Below are positions 33,046 to 41,637 of a stretch of 41,696 bases of DNA, one piece after another; position 1 is the first letter of the stretch; every line of letters begins with the position of its first letter. Made by a program: the position numbers and the translations under genes. The notes below the pieces were generated by a model, which saw only the letters and a list, made by a program, of their open reading frames with translations, was not told the origin of the DNA and made no database searches. Origin of the DNA: an uncultured Lachnospiraceae bacterium (GTDB lineage Bacteria > Bacillota > Clostridia > Lachnospirales > Lachnospiraceae); NCBI GenBank assembly GCA_947566645.1, contig CANOKL010000039.1, positions 1 through 41,696 of the forward strand, in the 5' to 3' direction.

Positions 33046-34275
33046 TCACTCCTCATACTCCCAGTAAATCACGATTTTATTCAGCTTTTTGTCATCAATA
33101 TAACTGTACTTCACCTGGGACAGCCCATACATCTGTGCCAGGCTCTGGGCCGCCTCATGAATGACATTGTCAAAAATATCTTTATGTGCCTCCTTGTATA
33201 AATCCCCATTCGAAAATTTAAATACAACAGGGCTTCTCTTTTCAGAGATCATATTGTTCATAACAGCCATTGCTTCCCCACTGTCATAGTGGTCATAGTA
33301 CATCCCATTTACCACATAATAGTTACAATCCATCTTCGTGCATTCCGGAAGCTTTAGGTCCGCATCAGGAATATGGGTGCGTAAAAGTTCTTCATCATCA
33401 CAGCACATATAATCATAGCTGATATAATCCAGATTCTTCTTTACTTCCTCACCCTCCTGCTCCTGGAAAACCGGATCCCCCCAGGTGGTATCCACATAAT
33501 AATAATCACCGCCACAGAGCACCAGGTTCCAGGCATGGCTCTGCCCGCTCTCTGTCTTTCCTGTCACATAGGTGCAGAAAATCCCCATCTGCTCCAGCAG
33601 ATACTGGGTTGCCTTGGAATATCCGGCACATACAGAGCGCCTGCCCACAAATACGCTGTAGATATTCTGATTATCCTCTGCGTCCAGGTCGTATTCCACT
33701 GTATCTACAATATACTCGTATACATACAGAATCTTCTCATAGTCTGAGGCATCTGCCTTGATTCCCGCCAGGCATTCTGCTGCCGCTGCGTCAATCTTTC
33801 CCTGCCTCTCATCCCGCTCTGCCGCATCATACAGATATACAGGTTCTAACACAGTATATTCCTCATCACCGCCATAGGAGGTGGCGGTAGTTGTCCCGTC
33901 GCACCAGAAGATCTCCGGATAATCCCTGAGCACATACTGAAACAGCAGATTCGTCCGCTTTGCATCTGACGAATGAACATAGATCTGTGCGTTATTTTCC
34001 TGGATTCCCTGGAGAATCTCCAGGTACACGGTCTGTTCCTCCTGGTATAGCTGCTCATAATAATATTTCCTCGCAATATTCTCCTGCACGTTTTCAATCT
34101 GCTGGAAGGGGATCTTCTCCTTTTCCGCAAACTGATCCATTACCTGTTCCTTTACATCCTCCCCCTGGAATATGAAAAATGCACAGGCCATCAGCCCAAG
34201 ACAGACAACCAGCATTGAAGTCAGCAAGGCCAGGAGCGCATACAGGCATCCTGATTTTTTTCGTTTTCTCATCAT
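33046..34275 (-). CDS. membrane-anchored transglutaminase-like protein
   Basis: A 409-residue protein with a basic start (RKRKKSG) and one N-terminal hydrophobic helix (LYALLALLTSMLVVCLGLMACAFF), so most of it is probably outside the cell. Around residues 210-270 it has the transglutaminase-like triad: Cys in RRSVCAGYSKATQYLL, His in GQSHAWNLV and Asp in YYVDTTWGDP. The C-terminal ~130 residues have no domain I recognise. Such proteins may be peptidases or crosslinking enzymes of the envelope. The ribosome site is weak (AAGG directly before ATGATG). It ends next to the prepilin peptidase gene and is divergent from the SpoIID-like gene. Confidence 0.82.
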   Translation of the reverse strand: MMRKRKKSGCLYALLALLTSMLVVCLGLMACAFFIFQGEDVKEQVMDQFAEKEKIPFQQIENVQENIARKYYYEQLYQEEQTVYLEILQGIQENNAQIYVHSSDAKRTNLLFQYVLRDYPEIFWCDGTTTATSYGGDEEYTVLEPVYLYDAAERDERQGKIDAAAAECLAGIKADASDYEKILYVYEYIVDTVEYDLDAEDNQNIYSVFVGRRSVCAGYSKATQYLLEQMGIFCTYVTGKTESGQSHAWNLVLCGGDYYYVDTTWGDPVFQEQEGEEVKKNLDYISYDYMCCDDEELLRTHIPDADLKLPECTKMDCNYYVVNGMYYDHYDSGEAMAVMNNMISEKRSPVVFKFSNGDLYKEAHKDIFDNVIHEAAQSLAQMYGLSQVKYSYIDDKKLNKIVIYWEYEE

Positions 34276-34574
34276 CCTTATTCCGTAACTCGTTCAAAAC
34301 TTCCACGCTGCATGCTTCCCCAGGCAGGCCCGGACATACATGCCGAATCGTTACGTTATTCCTTTCTATGTTTTGTACCGGTATACCTGACCGGGTGCAG
34401 TCCGTCCTAGCCGGAATGCTTTGCGGGATGCAGTCCTGGCATGCCTGGCCGGACGCAGTCCGCCCGCTTTGCAGGAACATGCATCAGGGGATGCCCTCCA
34501 GGTGCAATATAGAGTAACCACCCTCTGCCGTCTATCATATAGTAATAGCAAGAGCATTTTATGAGGTACAATTT
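34276..34574. other. divergent intergenic region with repeat relics
   Basis: No gene is supported. ATGCCGAATCGTTAC (34340-34354), read on the minus strand, shares GTAACGATTCG and GGCAT with the repeat cluster at 39781-39805. Around 34395-34475 the motif GCAGTCC recurs three times in a GC-rich, imperfectly repetitive stretch. A GAGGT ribosome site precedes 34575. No clear housekeeping promoter was found for either divergent gene. Confidence 0.4.
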
Positions 34575-35837
34575 ATGAACCATATCCATGCCTTTCAGAC
34601 GGATACCCCTGATAAAGGGCAGTTAAAAGTCCAGGTAACTTCGGAAATCAACGGTTTTCCGGTAAGTGACGCTTCTGTTTCCATCTCCTACACCGGTGTA
34701 CCGGATGACCAGCTGGAGGAACTTGCCACGGACTCCTCCGGACAGACAGAGACCATCGATCTTCCTGCGCCGCCTATAGATTACAGCCTTGATGTGAATA
34801 ATGAGCAGCAGCCCTATTCTGAATATACCATACAGGTGACAGCTCCCGGGTATGAGCCTGTCAGCATTGCCGGTGCCGAAATCCTGTCTTCTATTACTGC
34901 CATACAGAATGTCGAACTCCGTCCCCTGACTCCCGGGGAAAATGCCGAGACCTTCGTCATCCCTGCCCATACATTATATGGGACATATCCTCCGAAAATA
35001 CCCGAGGATGAAATCAAGCCTGTAAATGAAACCGGAGAGATTGTCTTAAGCCGGGTTGTCGTGCCGGAGTATATCGTGGTCCATGACGGAAGCCCCCGGG
35101 ACACTACTGCACGGGATTATTATGTCCGCTACAAGGATTATATCAAAAATGTGGCTTCCAGTGAAATCTATGCCACCTGGCCTGCCAATACCATCCGGGC
35201 GAATGTGCTTGCTATTATGTCCTTTACTTTGAACCGGGTATATACGGAGTGGTACCGGAACAGAGGCTATGATTTCACCATAACATCATCTACCGCTTTT
35301 GACCACAAATGGATACCGGAACGCAATATATATGATACCATATCTGTCATCGTAGATGAACTATTTTCTAATTATTTATCAAGACCAAATGTAAAACAGC
35401 CTATTCTCACGCAGTATTGCGACGGAAGACAGGTGCAGTGTCCCAACTGGATGACCCAGTGGGGCTCAAAATCCCTGGGCGACCAGGGCTATACGCCCAT
35501 TCAGATTCTCCGCTACTACTACGGAGACAATATGTATATCAATACAGCCGAAGCCATCTCAGGCATCCCCTCTTCATGGCCCGGCTATAACCTGACACAG
35601 GGTTCAACCGGAGATAAAGTGCGGCAGATGCAAGAACAGCTCGCCGTAATCTCCGGCGCTTACCCAGCCATTCCCAAAATCACCGCAGACGGAATCTACG
35701 GGCCTGCAACCGCAGCAGCAGTCCGCAAATTCCAGTCCGTATTCGGCCTGCCCCAGACCGGGATCGTAGATTACCCGACATGGTATAAAATATCCGAGAT
35801 ATACGTGGGAGTATCAAGAATTGCCGAACTGAATTAA
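34575..35837 (+). CDS. SpoIID-like and peptidoglycan-binding protein
   Basis: A 420-residue protein, the only clear plus-strand gene. Residues ~15-120 look like a carboxypeptidase-regulatory/Ig-like beta domain (LKVQVTSEINGFPVSDASVS). Residues ~160-325 resemble SpoIID: SSEIYATWPANTIRANVLAI aligns with the region around SpoIID's catalytic Glu, here Glu197, and MTQWGSKSLGDQGYTPIQIL aligns with its later conserved part. Residues ~338-410 form a PG_binding_1 domain (GSTGDKVRQMQEQL, TADGIYGPATAAAVRKFQ, GLPQTGIVDYPTWY). There is no signal peptide. SpoIID is a lytic transglycosylase of spore engulfment; a sporulation or cortex role is an inference. A palindrome at the stop codon is shared with the convergent oppF end. 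Confidence 0.82.
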   Translation: MNHIHAFQTDTPDKGQLKVQVTSEINGFPVSDASVSISYTGVPDDQLEELATDSSGQTETIDLPAPPIDYSLDVNNEQQPYSEYTIQVTAPGYEPVSIAGAEILSSITAIQNVELRPLTPGENAETFVIPAHTLYGTYPPKIPEDEIKPVNETGEIVLSRVVVPEYIVVHDGSPRDTTARDYYVRYKDYIKNVASSEIYATWPANTIRANVLAIMSFTLNRVYTEWYRNRGYDFTITSSTAFDHKWIPERNIYDTISVIVDELFSNYLSRPNVKQPILTQYCDGRQVQCPNWMTQWGSKSLGDQGYTPIQILRYYYGDNMYINTAEAISGIPSSWPGYNLTQGSTGDKVRQMQEQLAVISGAYPAIPKITADGIYGPATAAAVRKFQSVFGLPQTGIVDYPTWYKISEIYVGVSRIAELN

Positions 35838-35877
35838 TTTGGGACGGGGCATTTTTAAAAATGCCCCGTCCCAAATT
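35836..35877. repeat. GGGACGGGG palindrome, copy 4
   Basis: Perfect 21-base arms (35836-35856 and 35857-35877). It overlaps the last two bases of the preceding stop codon (35835-35837) and ends 12 bases before the convergent oppF stop. Being symmetric, it could terminate both genes. Confidence 0.92.
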
Positions 35878-35889
35878 GGCTCAAATCGG

Positions 35890-36870
35890 CTAGTTTAAAT
35901 CTTCTGCGTAATGGCACGCTGCATAATGCGCCCCTTCGATCTCCCTCAGCTTCGGGCTTTCCTTGCGGCACCGTTCCTTTGCGTACGGACATCTTGGTGC
36001 AAAGCGGCATCCCTCCGGCACATCCATGGGGCTTGGAAGTTCCCCTTCCAGTCTGATTCGTTTTTTTCTGCCCGCCTTTACCGGGTCGGCTACCGGAATT
36101 GCAGACAGTAATGCCTGGGTGTATGGATGCAGAGGGTTCTTGTACAATTCGCTGCTTTCTGTGACCTCCACCAGGCTGCCCAGATACATGACCCCTATTC
36201 TTGTACTGATGTAACGAACCATGGACAGGTCATGGGCTGCGAATAAATAAGTGAGTCCGAATTCCGACTGAAGATCCTCTAACATATTTACTACCTGCGC
36301 CTGGATTGATACATCAAGCGCCGCAATAGGCTCATCGCACATAATGAATTCCGGATTGACGGTCAGCGCCCTTGCAATTCCGATGCGCTGGCGCTGTCCG
36401 CCGGAAAACTCGTACGGAAAGCGGAGCAGATCCTCTGACTTCATGCCTACTTTATTTAAAAGAGATTCCATGCGTTCTTTTTTCTCGGCTGCCGGCATAC
36501 CAATCTGACTCATAGGCTCATCCAGGATCTCTTCCACATTCCAGAAAGGGTTCAGCGCAGAATAGGGATCCTGGAAAATGATCTGCATTTTATTCTGGAA
36601 TTCCTTAAGCTCAGAGGCTTTTGCATGTGTTATATCCTTCCCTTTATAAAAAAGTGTTCCCCCAGTCACGTCATACATGCGGATCAGTGTCCGTCCCAGC
36701 GTGGATTTGCCGCACCCGGACTCTCCTACAAGGCCAAAGGTCTCCCCTTTATGAATCTCAAGGTCAATTCCATCGACCGCTTTTATGTATCGTGTCTTTC
36801 CTCCCAGGAATCCTTTTACAGGAAAATATTTTTTTAGTCCTGACGCTGAAATCAAAATCTCCTGTTTCAT
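35890..36870 (-). CDS. oppF: oligopeptide ABC transporter ATPase OppF
   Basis: One of two ATPases driving peptide import, 326 residues. Walker A is [12 protein letters not shown], the Q-loop [12 protein letters not shown], the signature [16 protein letters not shown], and Walker [15 protein letters not shown] (Ala where OppF usually has Ser), with the H-loop AHDLS. The C-terminal oligopeptide-transporter extension has four cysteines ([14 protein letters not shown] ... CH). GGAGGGGAG precedes the ATG, which overlaps the oppD stop (ATGA). The frame opens further upstream at 36903, but that part belongs to oppD. Confidence 0.93.
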   Translation of the reverse strand: MKQEILISASGLKKYFPVKGFLGGKTRYIKAVDGIDLEIHKGETFGLVGESGCGKSTLGRTLIRMYDVTGGTLFYKGKDITHAKASELKEFQNKMQIIFQDPYSALNPFWNVEEILDEPMSQIGMPAAEKKERMESLLNKVGMKSEDLLRFPYEFSGGQRQRIGIARALTVNPEFIMCDEPIAALDVSIQAQVVNMLEDLQSEFGLTYLFAAHDLSMVRYISTRIGVMYLGSLVEVTESSELYKNPLHPYTQALLSAIPVADPVKAGRKKRIRLEGELPSPMDVPEGCRFAPRCPYAKERCRKESPKLREIEGAHYAACHYAEDLN

Positions 36871-37856
36871 ACTCTCCCCTCCTTCGGCATATCCAGGAAG
36901 CACATGGCTCTGTGAGTTTCACTGAATTCCTGGTATTCTGGAAGTTCTTTCCTGCATCTGTCCTCTGCATACCCGCATCTTGCCGCAAAGGGGCACCCTG
37001 CCGGCGGATTGTTCAGAGACGGCGGTAATCCTGCGATCGACTGCAGTCTCTCTCCTTCTTTTAAATCCAGCGATGGAATGGCCTTAAGCAGCGCTTTGGT
37101 ATAGGGATGCTTCGGATGATAGAAAATCTCTTCCGAGGTGCCGCACTCCATGATCAGGCCTCCATACATAATGGCAACCTTGCTGCATACCGCTGCCACC
37201 ACCCCCATGTCATGTGTAATTAGGACAATGGATGTATGATATTCCTCTTTCAGCTCCTTAAGCAGATCTAAGATCTGCGCCTGGATCGTCACGTCAAGAG
37301 CCGTCGTCGGTTCGTCCGCAATCAGGAGATTCGGCTCACATGCAAGCGCCATGGCAATCAGTACTCTCTGGCGCATACCGCCGGAGAACTCATGTGGATA
37401 CTGCTTCATTCTCTGCTCCGGCATAGGGATTCCCACCTTGCGGAGCATTTCCACTCCTTTTTCCCTTGCCTCTGACTTCGAACAGCTGCTGTGGCGCAGA
37501 ATTACTTCCTCCAGCTGCTTTCCTATTTTGACCAGTGGATTCAGGGCGGTCATTGGATCCTGGAAGATCATGGTCATATCCTTTCCCCGAAGCTTCCGGT
37601 ATTCCTCCTCCTTAAGCCCGGAGAGCTCCGCTCCATTCAGTTTCAGACTGTCGCTCTGAACCTCTGCATTTTCCGCCAGGATGCCAAGCACGGCCTTCAT
37701 GGTTACGGATTTGCCGCTCCCGGATTCCCCCACCAGTCCGAGAATCTCTCCTTCCTCCACCGTAAGGCTTACTCCCCGCACGGCATGAACCTCCTGCCCG
37801 CGGCTTTTAAATACAGTTCTCAAATTCTCTACTTCCAATATTTTCTTCTTACTCAT
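36867..37856 (-). CDS. oppD: oligopeptide ABC transporter ATPase OppD
   Basis: Partner ATPase of OppF, about 329 residues. Walker A is GESGSGKSVTMKA, the Q-loop MIFQDPMTALNP, the signature EFSGGMRQRVLIAMAL, Walker B LLIADEPTTALDVT and the H-loop ITHDMG. Its C-terminal extension also has a four-cysteine cluster (CPFAARCGYAEDRC ... C), a pattern linked to an iron-sulfur site in some OppD proteins. The ATG at 37856 overlaps the oppC stop region and follows AGGTGA; a GTG three codons earlier is less likely. Confidence 0.93.
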   Translation of the reverse strand: MSKKKILEVENLRTVFKSRGQEVHAVRGVSLTVEEGEILGLVGESGSGKSVTMKAVLGILAENAEVQSDSLKLNGAELSGLKEEEYRKLRGKDMTMIFQDPMTALNPLVKIGKQLEEVILRHSSCSKSEAREKGVEMLRKVGIPMPEQRMKQYPHEFSGGMRQRVLIAMALACEPNLLIADEPTTALDVTIQAQILDLLKELKEEYHTSIVLITHDMGVVAAVCSKVAIMYGGLIMECGTSEEIFYHPKHPYTKALLKAIPSLDLKEGERLQSIAGLPPSLNNPPAGCPFAARCGYAEDRCRKELPEYQEFSETHRAMCFLDMPKEGRV

Positions 37857-38712
37857 TTTTCTCACCTGCCGTTATCTTAGGTTCTACAAATACGCGCAGC
37901 ACATCCCCCAGCTTGTTAAAGGAATATACCGTCAGAATAATCAGGATGCCGGGCAGCACTGCCATATACGGAGCCTTCTGCAGATACTGCTGCGAGCCCT
38001 GGAGAAGACTTCCCCAGCTTGACATAGGAGCCGCCACGCCAATTCCCAAGAAACTCAGGGCACTTTCCATCATAATCGCGCTGGCAATTTCCGCCGTAGC
38101 CGCAGTGATAATGGTGGGAAATATGGACGGCAGGACATGACCAGTCATAACCCGGGCAGGGTGTCTTCCGATAAATCTTGCATACTGCACATACTCTCTT
38201 TCTTTTGCCGAGAGCACCTCTGAACGGACCAGCCTGGCAATTCCCATCCAGCTAAAAAGGCCGATTACAATAATAATCGAAAATAAGCCCCGTTTAAACA
38301 AAAGCCCGAATACCGTTACCATAATGATCCATGGAATGGAGGAAAAGACATCTACCAGCCTCATCAGAAGATTGTCCACAATTCCCCCAAAATAACCTGA
38401 CATCATCCCCACCGTCACACCGATGGTAATGGAAGTAACCATGGCCAGTACCCCGACCAGAAGGGACACTCTTCCGCCGTAAAGCACACGGATAAAGTAA
38501 TCCCTTCCCATATCATCCGTACCGAACCAGTGCGCACCGGACGGAAACTCCAGCTTATGCACCACATCAATTGCATCCGGATCTATATTGACAAATACTA
38601 CAAAAATACTGACGCATATAATCACACAGAGATAGATTGCCGCAAAGATTGCCTGCTTGTTATGTTTAAATTCATATACTACATTTTCCAGTCTTCGATT
38701 TCTCTTTTTCAT
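37849..38712 (-). CDS. oppC: oligopeptide ABC transporter permease OppC
   Basis: A 287-residue inner-membrane permease. It has the OppC N-terminal domain with first membrane helix (IFAAIYLCVIICVSIFVVFV), then GAHWFGTDDMGRDYFIRVLYGGR, characteristic of DppC/OppC, and the BPD_transp_1 domain with the EAA-like loop (YVQYARFIGRHPARVMTGHVLP). AGGTGAGGG precedes the ATG. It forms the channel with OppB and starts 12 bases after the oppB stop. Confidence 0.94.
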   Translation of the reverse strand: MKKRNRRLENVVYEFKHNKQAIFAAIYLCVIICVSIFVVFVNIDPDAIDVVHKLEFPSGAHWFGTDDMGRDYFIRVLYGGRVSLLVGVLAMVTSITIGVTVGMMSGYFGGIVDNLLMRLVDVFSSIPWIIMVTVFGLLFKRGLFSIIIVIGLFSWMGIARLVRSEVLSAKEREYVQYARFIGRHPARVMTGHVLPSIFPTIITAATAEIASAIMMESALSFLGIGVAAPMSSWGSLLQGSQQYLQKAPYMAVLPGILIILTVYSFNKLGDVLRVFVEPKITAGEKNE

Positions 38713-38724
38713 ATACCCTCACCT

Positions 38725-39678
38725 CTATTTCATCGTCTTAATTCTTGGGTCCGTCAGACAGTAAAGAACGTCCGACAGCAGGTTCCCAAGAATCACCAAT
38801 GTCCCGGAAAGCACAAGTATACTCATAACAATCGGGTAATCCATTGCCGAAATTGCTTTTACAAAATAAGAACCAATCCCAGGCCAGGAGAAGATGGTCT
38901 CTGTAATAACCGCCCCGGTTACCAGCATGGGAAGCGCCATGCCAAGCTTTGTAATAAGCGGGATTAATACATTTTTTCCTACATGCTTAAAGAGAATCTC
39001 CGTCCGCTTTGCACCGAATGCCTGCTGGACAATCACATAGTCCTCCTTGAGCTGCCCGATCGTCGATCCCCGGACATAACGGGTCAGATCCGGCAGGAAG
39101 CCCACTGTTAGGACAACATAAGGCATGATAAAATGCTTCATAAAGTCCGCGAATGAATCCTCCAGTCCGATAGTATGCATCCCCATCAGTGGGAAAAGCC
39201 TGAACTTATATCCAAAGAAATACATGACAATCATAGCGAACCAGAATGTAGGCATGGAAATTCCTACCGAACAAAAGCCGTCAATCAGCTTATCCGGCCA
39301 TTTATTCTTATGGCTTCCGGCCACAAGCCCCAGTACAATGGACAGCAGATAAGCTGTCAGATAAGAAGGCAGCACCAGCTTGATTGTCGCGGGAATCCGG
39401 ATTTTCAGATCATATTTGATACTGGTATGGGACAGCAGCGAATATCCGAAGTCCCCCTTTAAAATATTGACCACCCAGCGCCCGTACTGGACAATCATGG
39501 GGTCGTTCAGTCCGTACGCTTCTCTCTTAGCTTCTATCTCAGCCTTGCTCATATCCGGCGTTGTGATGGAGTCAATGGCATCATAGGGCGCCAGATTGAT
39601 CAAGGTAAAACAGATCAGCGTAATGAGCAAAAGCAGCGGAACCGCCTGTAAAATACGTTTTATAATGTACTTTAACAT
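38725..39678 (-). CDS. oppB: oligopeptide ABC transporter permease OppB
   Basis: A 317-residue permease, pairing with OppC. It has an N-terminal helix (RILQAVPLLLLITLICFTLI), the conserved GLNDPMIVQYGRWV segment, and the transporter domain with the EAA-like loop (YVIVQQAFGAKRTEILFKHV). AGGAGG lies before the ATG. It is separated from oppA by 360 bases of repeats and a terminator, so oppBCDF may be expressed at a lower level than oppA. Confidence 0.94.
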   Translation of the reverse strand: MLKYIIKRILQAVPLLLLITLICFTLINLAPYDAIDSITTPDMSKAEIEAKREAYGLNDPMIVQYGRWVVNILKGDFGYSLLSHTSIKYDLKIRIPATIKLVLPSYLTAYLLSIVLGLVAGSHKNKWPDKLIDGFCSVGISMPTFWFAMIVMYFFGYKFRLFPLMGMHTIGLEDSFADFMKHFIMPYVVLTVGFLPDLTRYVRGSTIGQLKEDYVIVQQAFGAKRTEILFKHVGKNVLIPLITKLGMALPMLVTGAVITETIFSWPGIGSYFVKAISAMDYPIVMSILVLSGTLVILGNLLSDVLYCLTDPRIKTMK

Positions 39679-39750
39679 ATTTTTCCTCCTCGTTTATATG
39701 ACAATACAAGTGTCAAAAAGCCATGCATTTCCTGCCTGTATGAAAAAGCA

Positions 39751-40029
39751 CGTTACTATTCACGGACTAACCGTCCGCTCATAGTAACGATTCGAGTCGG
39801 CATTCCGAGTTTTGCTACGCAAAAGCCGCCCCTCACTCCTGCATCATGTTCTCACGGAATGCGCAGTTCAGCGCATTCCTGAGCCGTAAATAGTAACAAA
39901 AGCACAGCCTTCCGGCACAAAAAAATATCATCATTTTATTGGAAAAAGGAAGGCATCCACATGCCTCCCTTTCACCACTCCTGAATCATGTTCCCGGAAA
40001 GTGTACGGCACGTACGCATCCCGGGAACA
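39751..40029. repeat. structured repeat cluster between oppA and oppB
   Basis: This 363-base gap (39679-40041) has no gene but dense dyads. CGTTACTAT/ATAGTAACG (39751-39759, 39781-39789) encloses CGGAC/GTCCG. ATAGTAAC recurs at 39890-39897. GGAATGCGC/GCGCATTCC lies at 39856-39879. TGTTCCCGG/CCGGGAACA lies at 39989-39997 and 40021-40029. A 20-base direct repeat (39834-39853 and 39976-39995) matches at 18 positions. It looks like nested copies of a dispersed intergenic repeat. The oppB promoter, if any, is not evident. Confidence 0.75.
39943..39972 (-). terminator. intrinsic terminator after oppA
   Basis: On the minus strand an 11-pair stem (39961-39971 with 39946-39956, one G-U pair) with a 4-base loop is followed by CCTTTTTCC. 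It lies 70 bases past the oppA stop within the repeat cluster. It may be partial, giving excess binding protein over the transporter core. Confidence 0.7.
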
Positions 40030-40041
40030 TGAATAGAAACG

Positions 40042-41637
40042 TTATTTCAGCTCCAGTTTTGACAAATCTCCAAATGTGTAAATCGGCACAAATTTTGCTT
40101 CCTCAAGACCACCTACACGAGCGCTTGTCACAAGTGACCTCAGGTTTGACCCAAATGGATAGATGATTGCTTCCTCAGAGATCTTTTTCTGAACTTCATT
40201 ATAGATGCTCTTTCTCTCTGCCTCATCCAGTGTAGCATTTCCGTCTGCAAACAGCTTATCAATCTCTTTGTTATCGTAATTGATCATATTGTCCTTTGTA
40301 GAAACGAACAATGAGGAATAGATATCCGGGTCTACGCCCATAACATATCCGCCAAGATAAATATCATATTCTGTATTCTCATTGTCATATGCCACGTTCA
40401 TATATGCCGCCTGGTTCATTCCAGCCAGTTCCACCTCAATGCCGATTGCCTTAAGCTCTGCCTGAATGGTAAGCGCCTGATTCGTCTGAACGGTATCCTC
40501 TTCTATATAACACAGCTTAAGCGCCTTCGGGCCATCTGCAGTAAGTTCCTTTGCCTTGTCAAGATCCTGATCCCACTTCTCAACATCCTCGCTGTAGTAG
40601 CTGTTGTTCGGAGGAAGGAAAGAATATCCCAGTTCAAAGAATTCCTTATCCGTGTAAGCCGCTGTCATAATCTCCTCCCGGTTCATTGCATATAAGATGC
40701 CTTCCCTGTAGGACTTGTCCGTCATATTGGGAGACTTGGGATTCAGCCTCATATACGCAACACGTCCCTCGCTGTAGTTCGTAATGTTAAAGCTGTCATT
40801 TTCCTGATAAGGATCCAGCATGTCCGGGAGCCCGATCCATGCATCAATCTCCCCGTTCTGAAGGGCAAGGGTTGCCGTGTCATCATTCTCAATGATCCGG
40901 TAAACGATTGTATCAATCTTCGCCTCTCCATTTGCATAATTCGGATTCTTCGTAAACTTCAGATGCTGTCCTGTCTGATACTCTTCCAGTACATATGGTC
41001 CTGCTCCAACCACCTTCTCTTCCAGCATATTAATATCAAACGAATTCTTGCCTTCAAAGAAATGCTTCGGAAGAATGCTTGCCTCTGAGGACAGAAGCTC
41101 CATCACACTCGCACAAACAGCAGGAAGCTTAAACTCTACTGTCCGGTCATCCACCTTATTAAGCTCAATCGGTTTCCCGTCGATAAACAGATTCTCCGTC
41201 TGCTTGTTCTGCTCTTCATAGGTATAGATAATGTCATCTGCCGTAAGAGGCTCTCCGTCACTCCATTTCAGTCCATCCTTCAGCTTCATCGTATAAGTCA
41301 GTCCATCCTCGGAAGGCTCCATGCTCTCTGCAAGAATATAATCAATCGTCCCATCCGCATAGATATAATACGGCGGAGTATAAAGGAGATGACAGGTCAT
41401 AAGCCCCCATCTGTCATCTGCAGTCAGCGGATTCAGAGTATTACCCGTATCTCCGCCAATCGCATAGGTAAAGACACCCTCTGTCCCGGTTGTCCCTCCT
41501 GCTGATTCCGTACCTGCCTCTCCCTCTGCAGCTGCCTTTGATTTTGCTTCCTCCTCCGGATCCGAACCGCCGCAGCCTGATAGAGCCGTAACAGCCATAG
41601 CTGCACAAAGCAAAAAACTTATAAATGTCCTCTTCAT
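40042..41637 (-). CDS. oppA: oligopeptide-binding lipoprotein OppA
   Basis: Extracytoplasmic solute-binding protein of family 5, 531 residues. The signal peptide ends in the lipobox LSGC (Cys21), which anchors it to the membrane after lipid modification. A low-complexity Glu/Ala/Gly/Thr linker follows. The mature part has family 5 landmarks: LKDGLKWSDGEPLTADDIIYTY near residue 120 and NMTDKSYREGILYAMNREEI. AGGAGGAAAAAG precedes the ATG. The substrate could be di- or oligopeptides; peptide feeding fits an amino-acid fermenter. Confidence 0.95.
   Translation of the reverse strand: MKRTFISFLLCAAMAVTALSGCGGSDPEEEAKSKAAAEGEAGTESAGGTTGTEGVFTYAIGGDTGNTLNPLTADDRWGLMTCHLLYTPPYYIYADGTIDYILAESMEPSEDGLTYTMKLKDGLKWSDGEPLTADDIIYTYEEQNKQTENLFIDGKPIELNKVDDRTVEFKLPAVCASVMELLSSEASILPKHFFEGKNSFDINMLEEKVVGAGPYVLEEYQTGQHLKFTKNPNYANGEAKIDTIVYRIIENDDTATLALQNGEIDAWIGLPDMLDPYQENDSFNITNYSEGRVAYMRLNPKSPNMTDKSYREGILYAMNREEIMTAAYTDKEFFELGYSFLPPNNSYYSEDVEKWDQDLDKAKELTADGPKALKLCYIEEDTVQTNQALTIQAELKAIGIEVELAGMNQAAYMNVAYDNENTEYDIYLGGYVMGVDPDIYSSLFVSTKDNMINYDNKEIDKLFADGNATLDEAERKSIYNEVQKKISEEAIIYPFGSNLRSLVTSARVGGLEEAKFVPIYTFGDLSKLELK

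Noticed and set aside
34094..34517. Opposed ORFs of 112 and 128 residues in the divergent gap
   Set aside because: They lie on opposite strands of the same DNA, overlap the transglutaminase-like gene start, and have low-complexity, family-less sequence.
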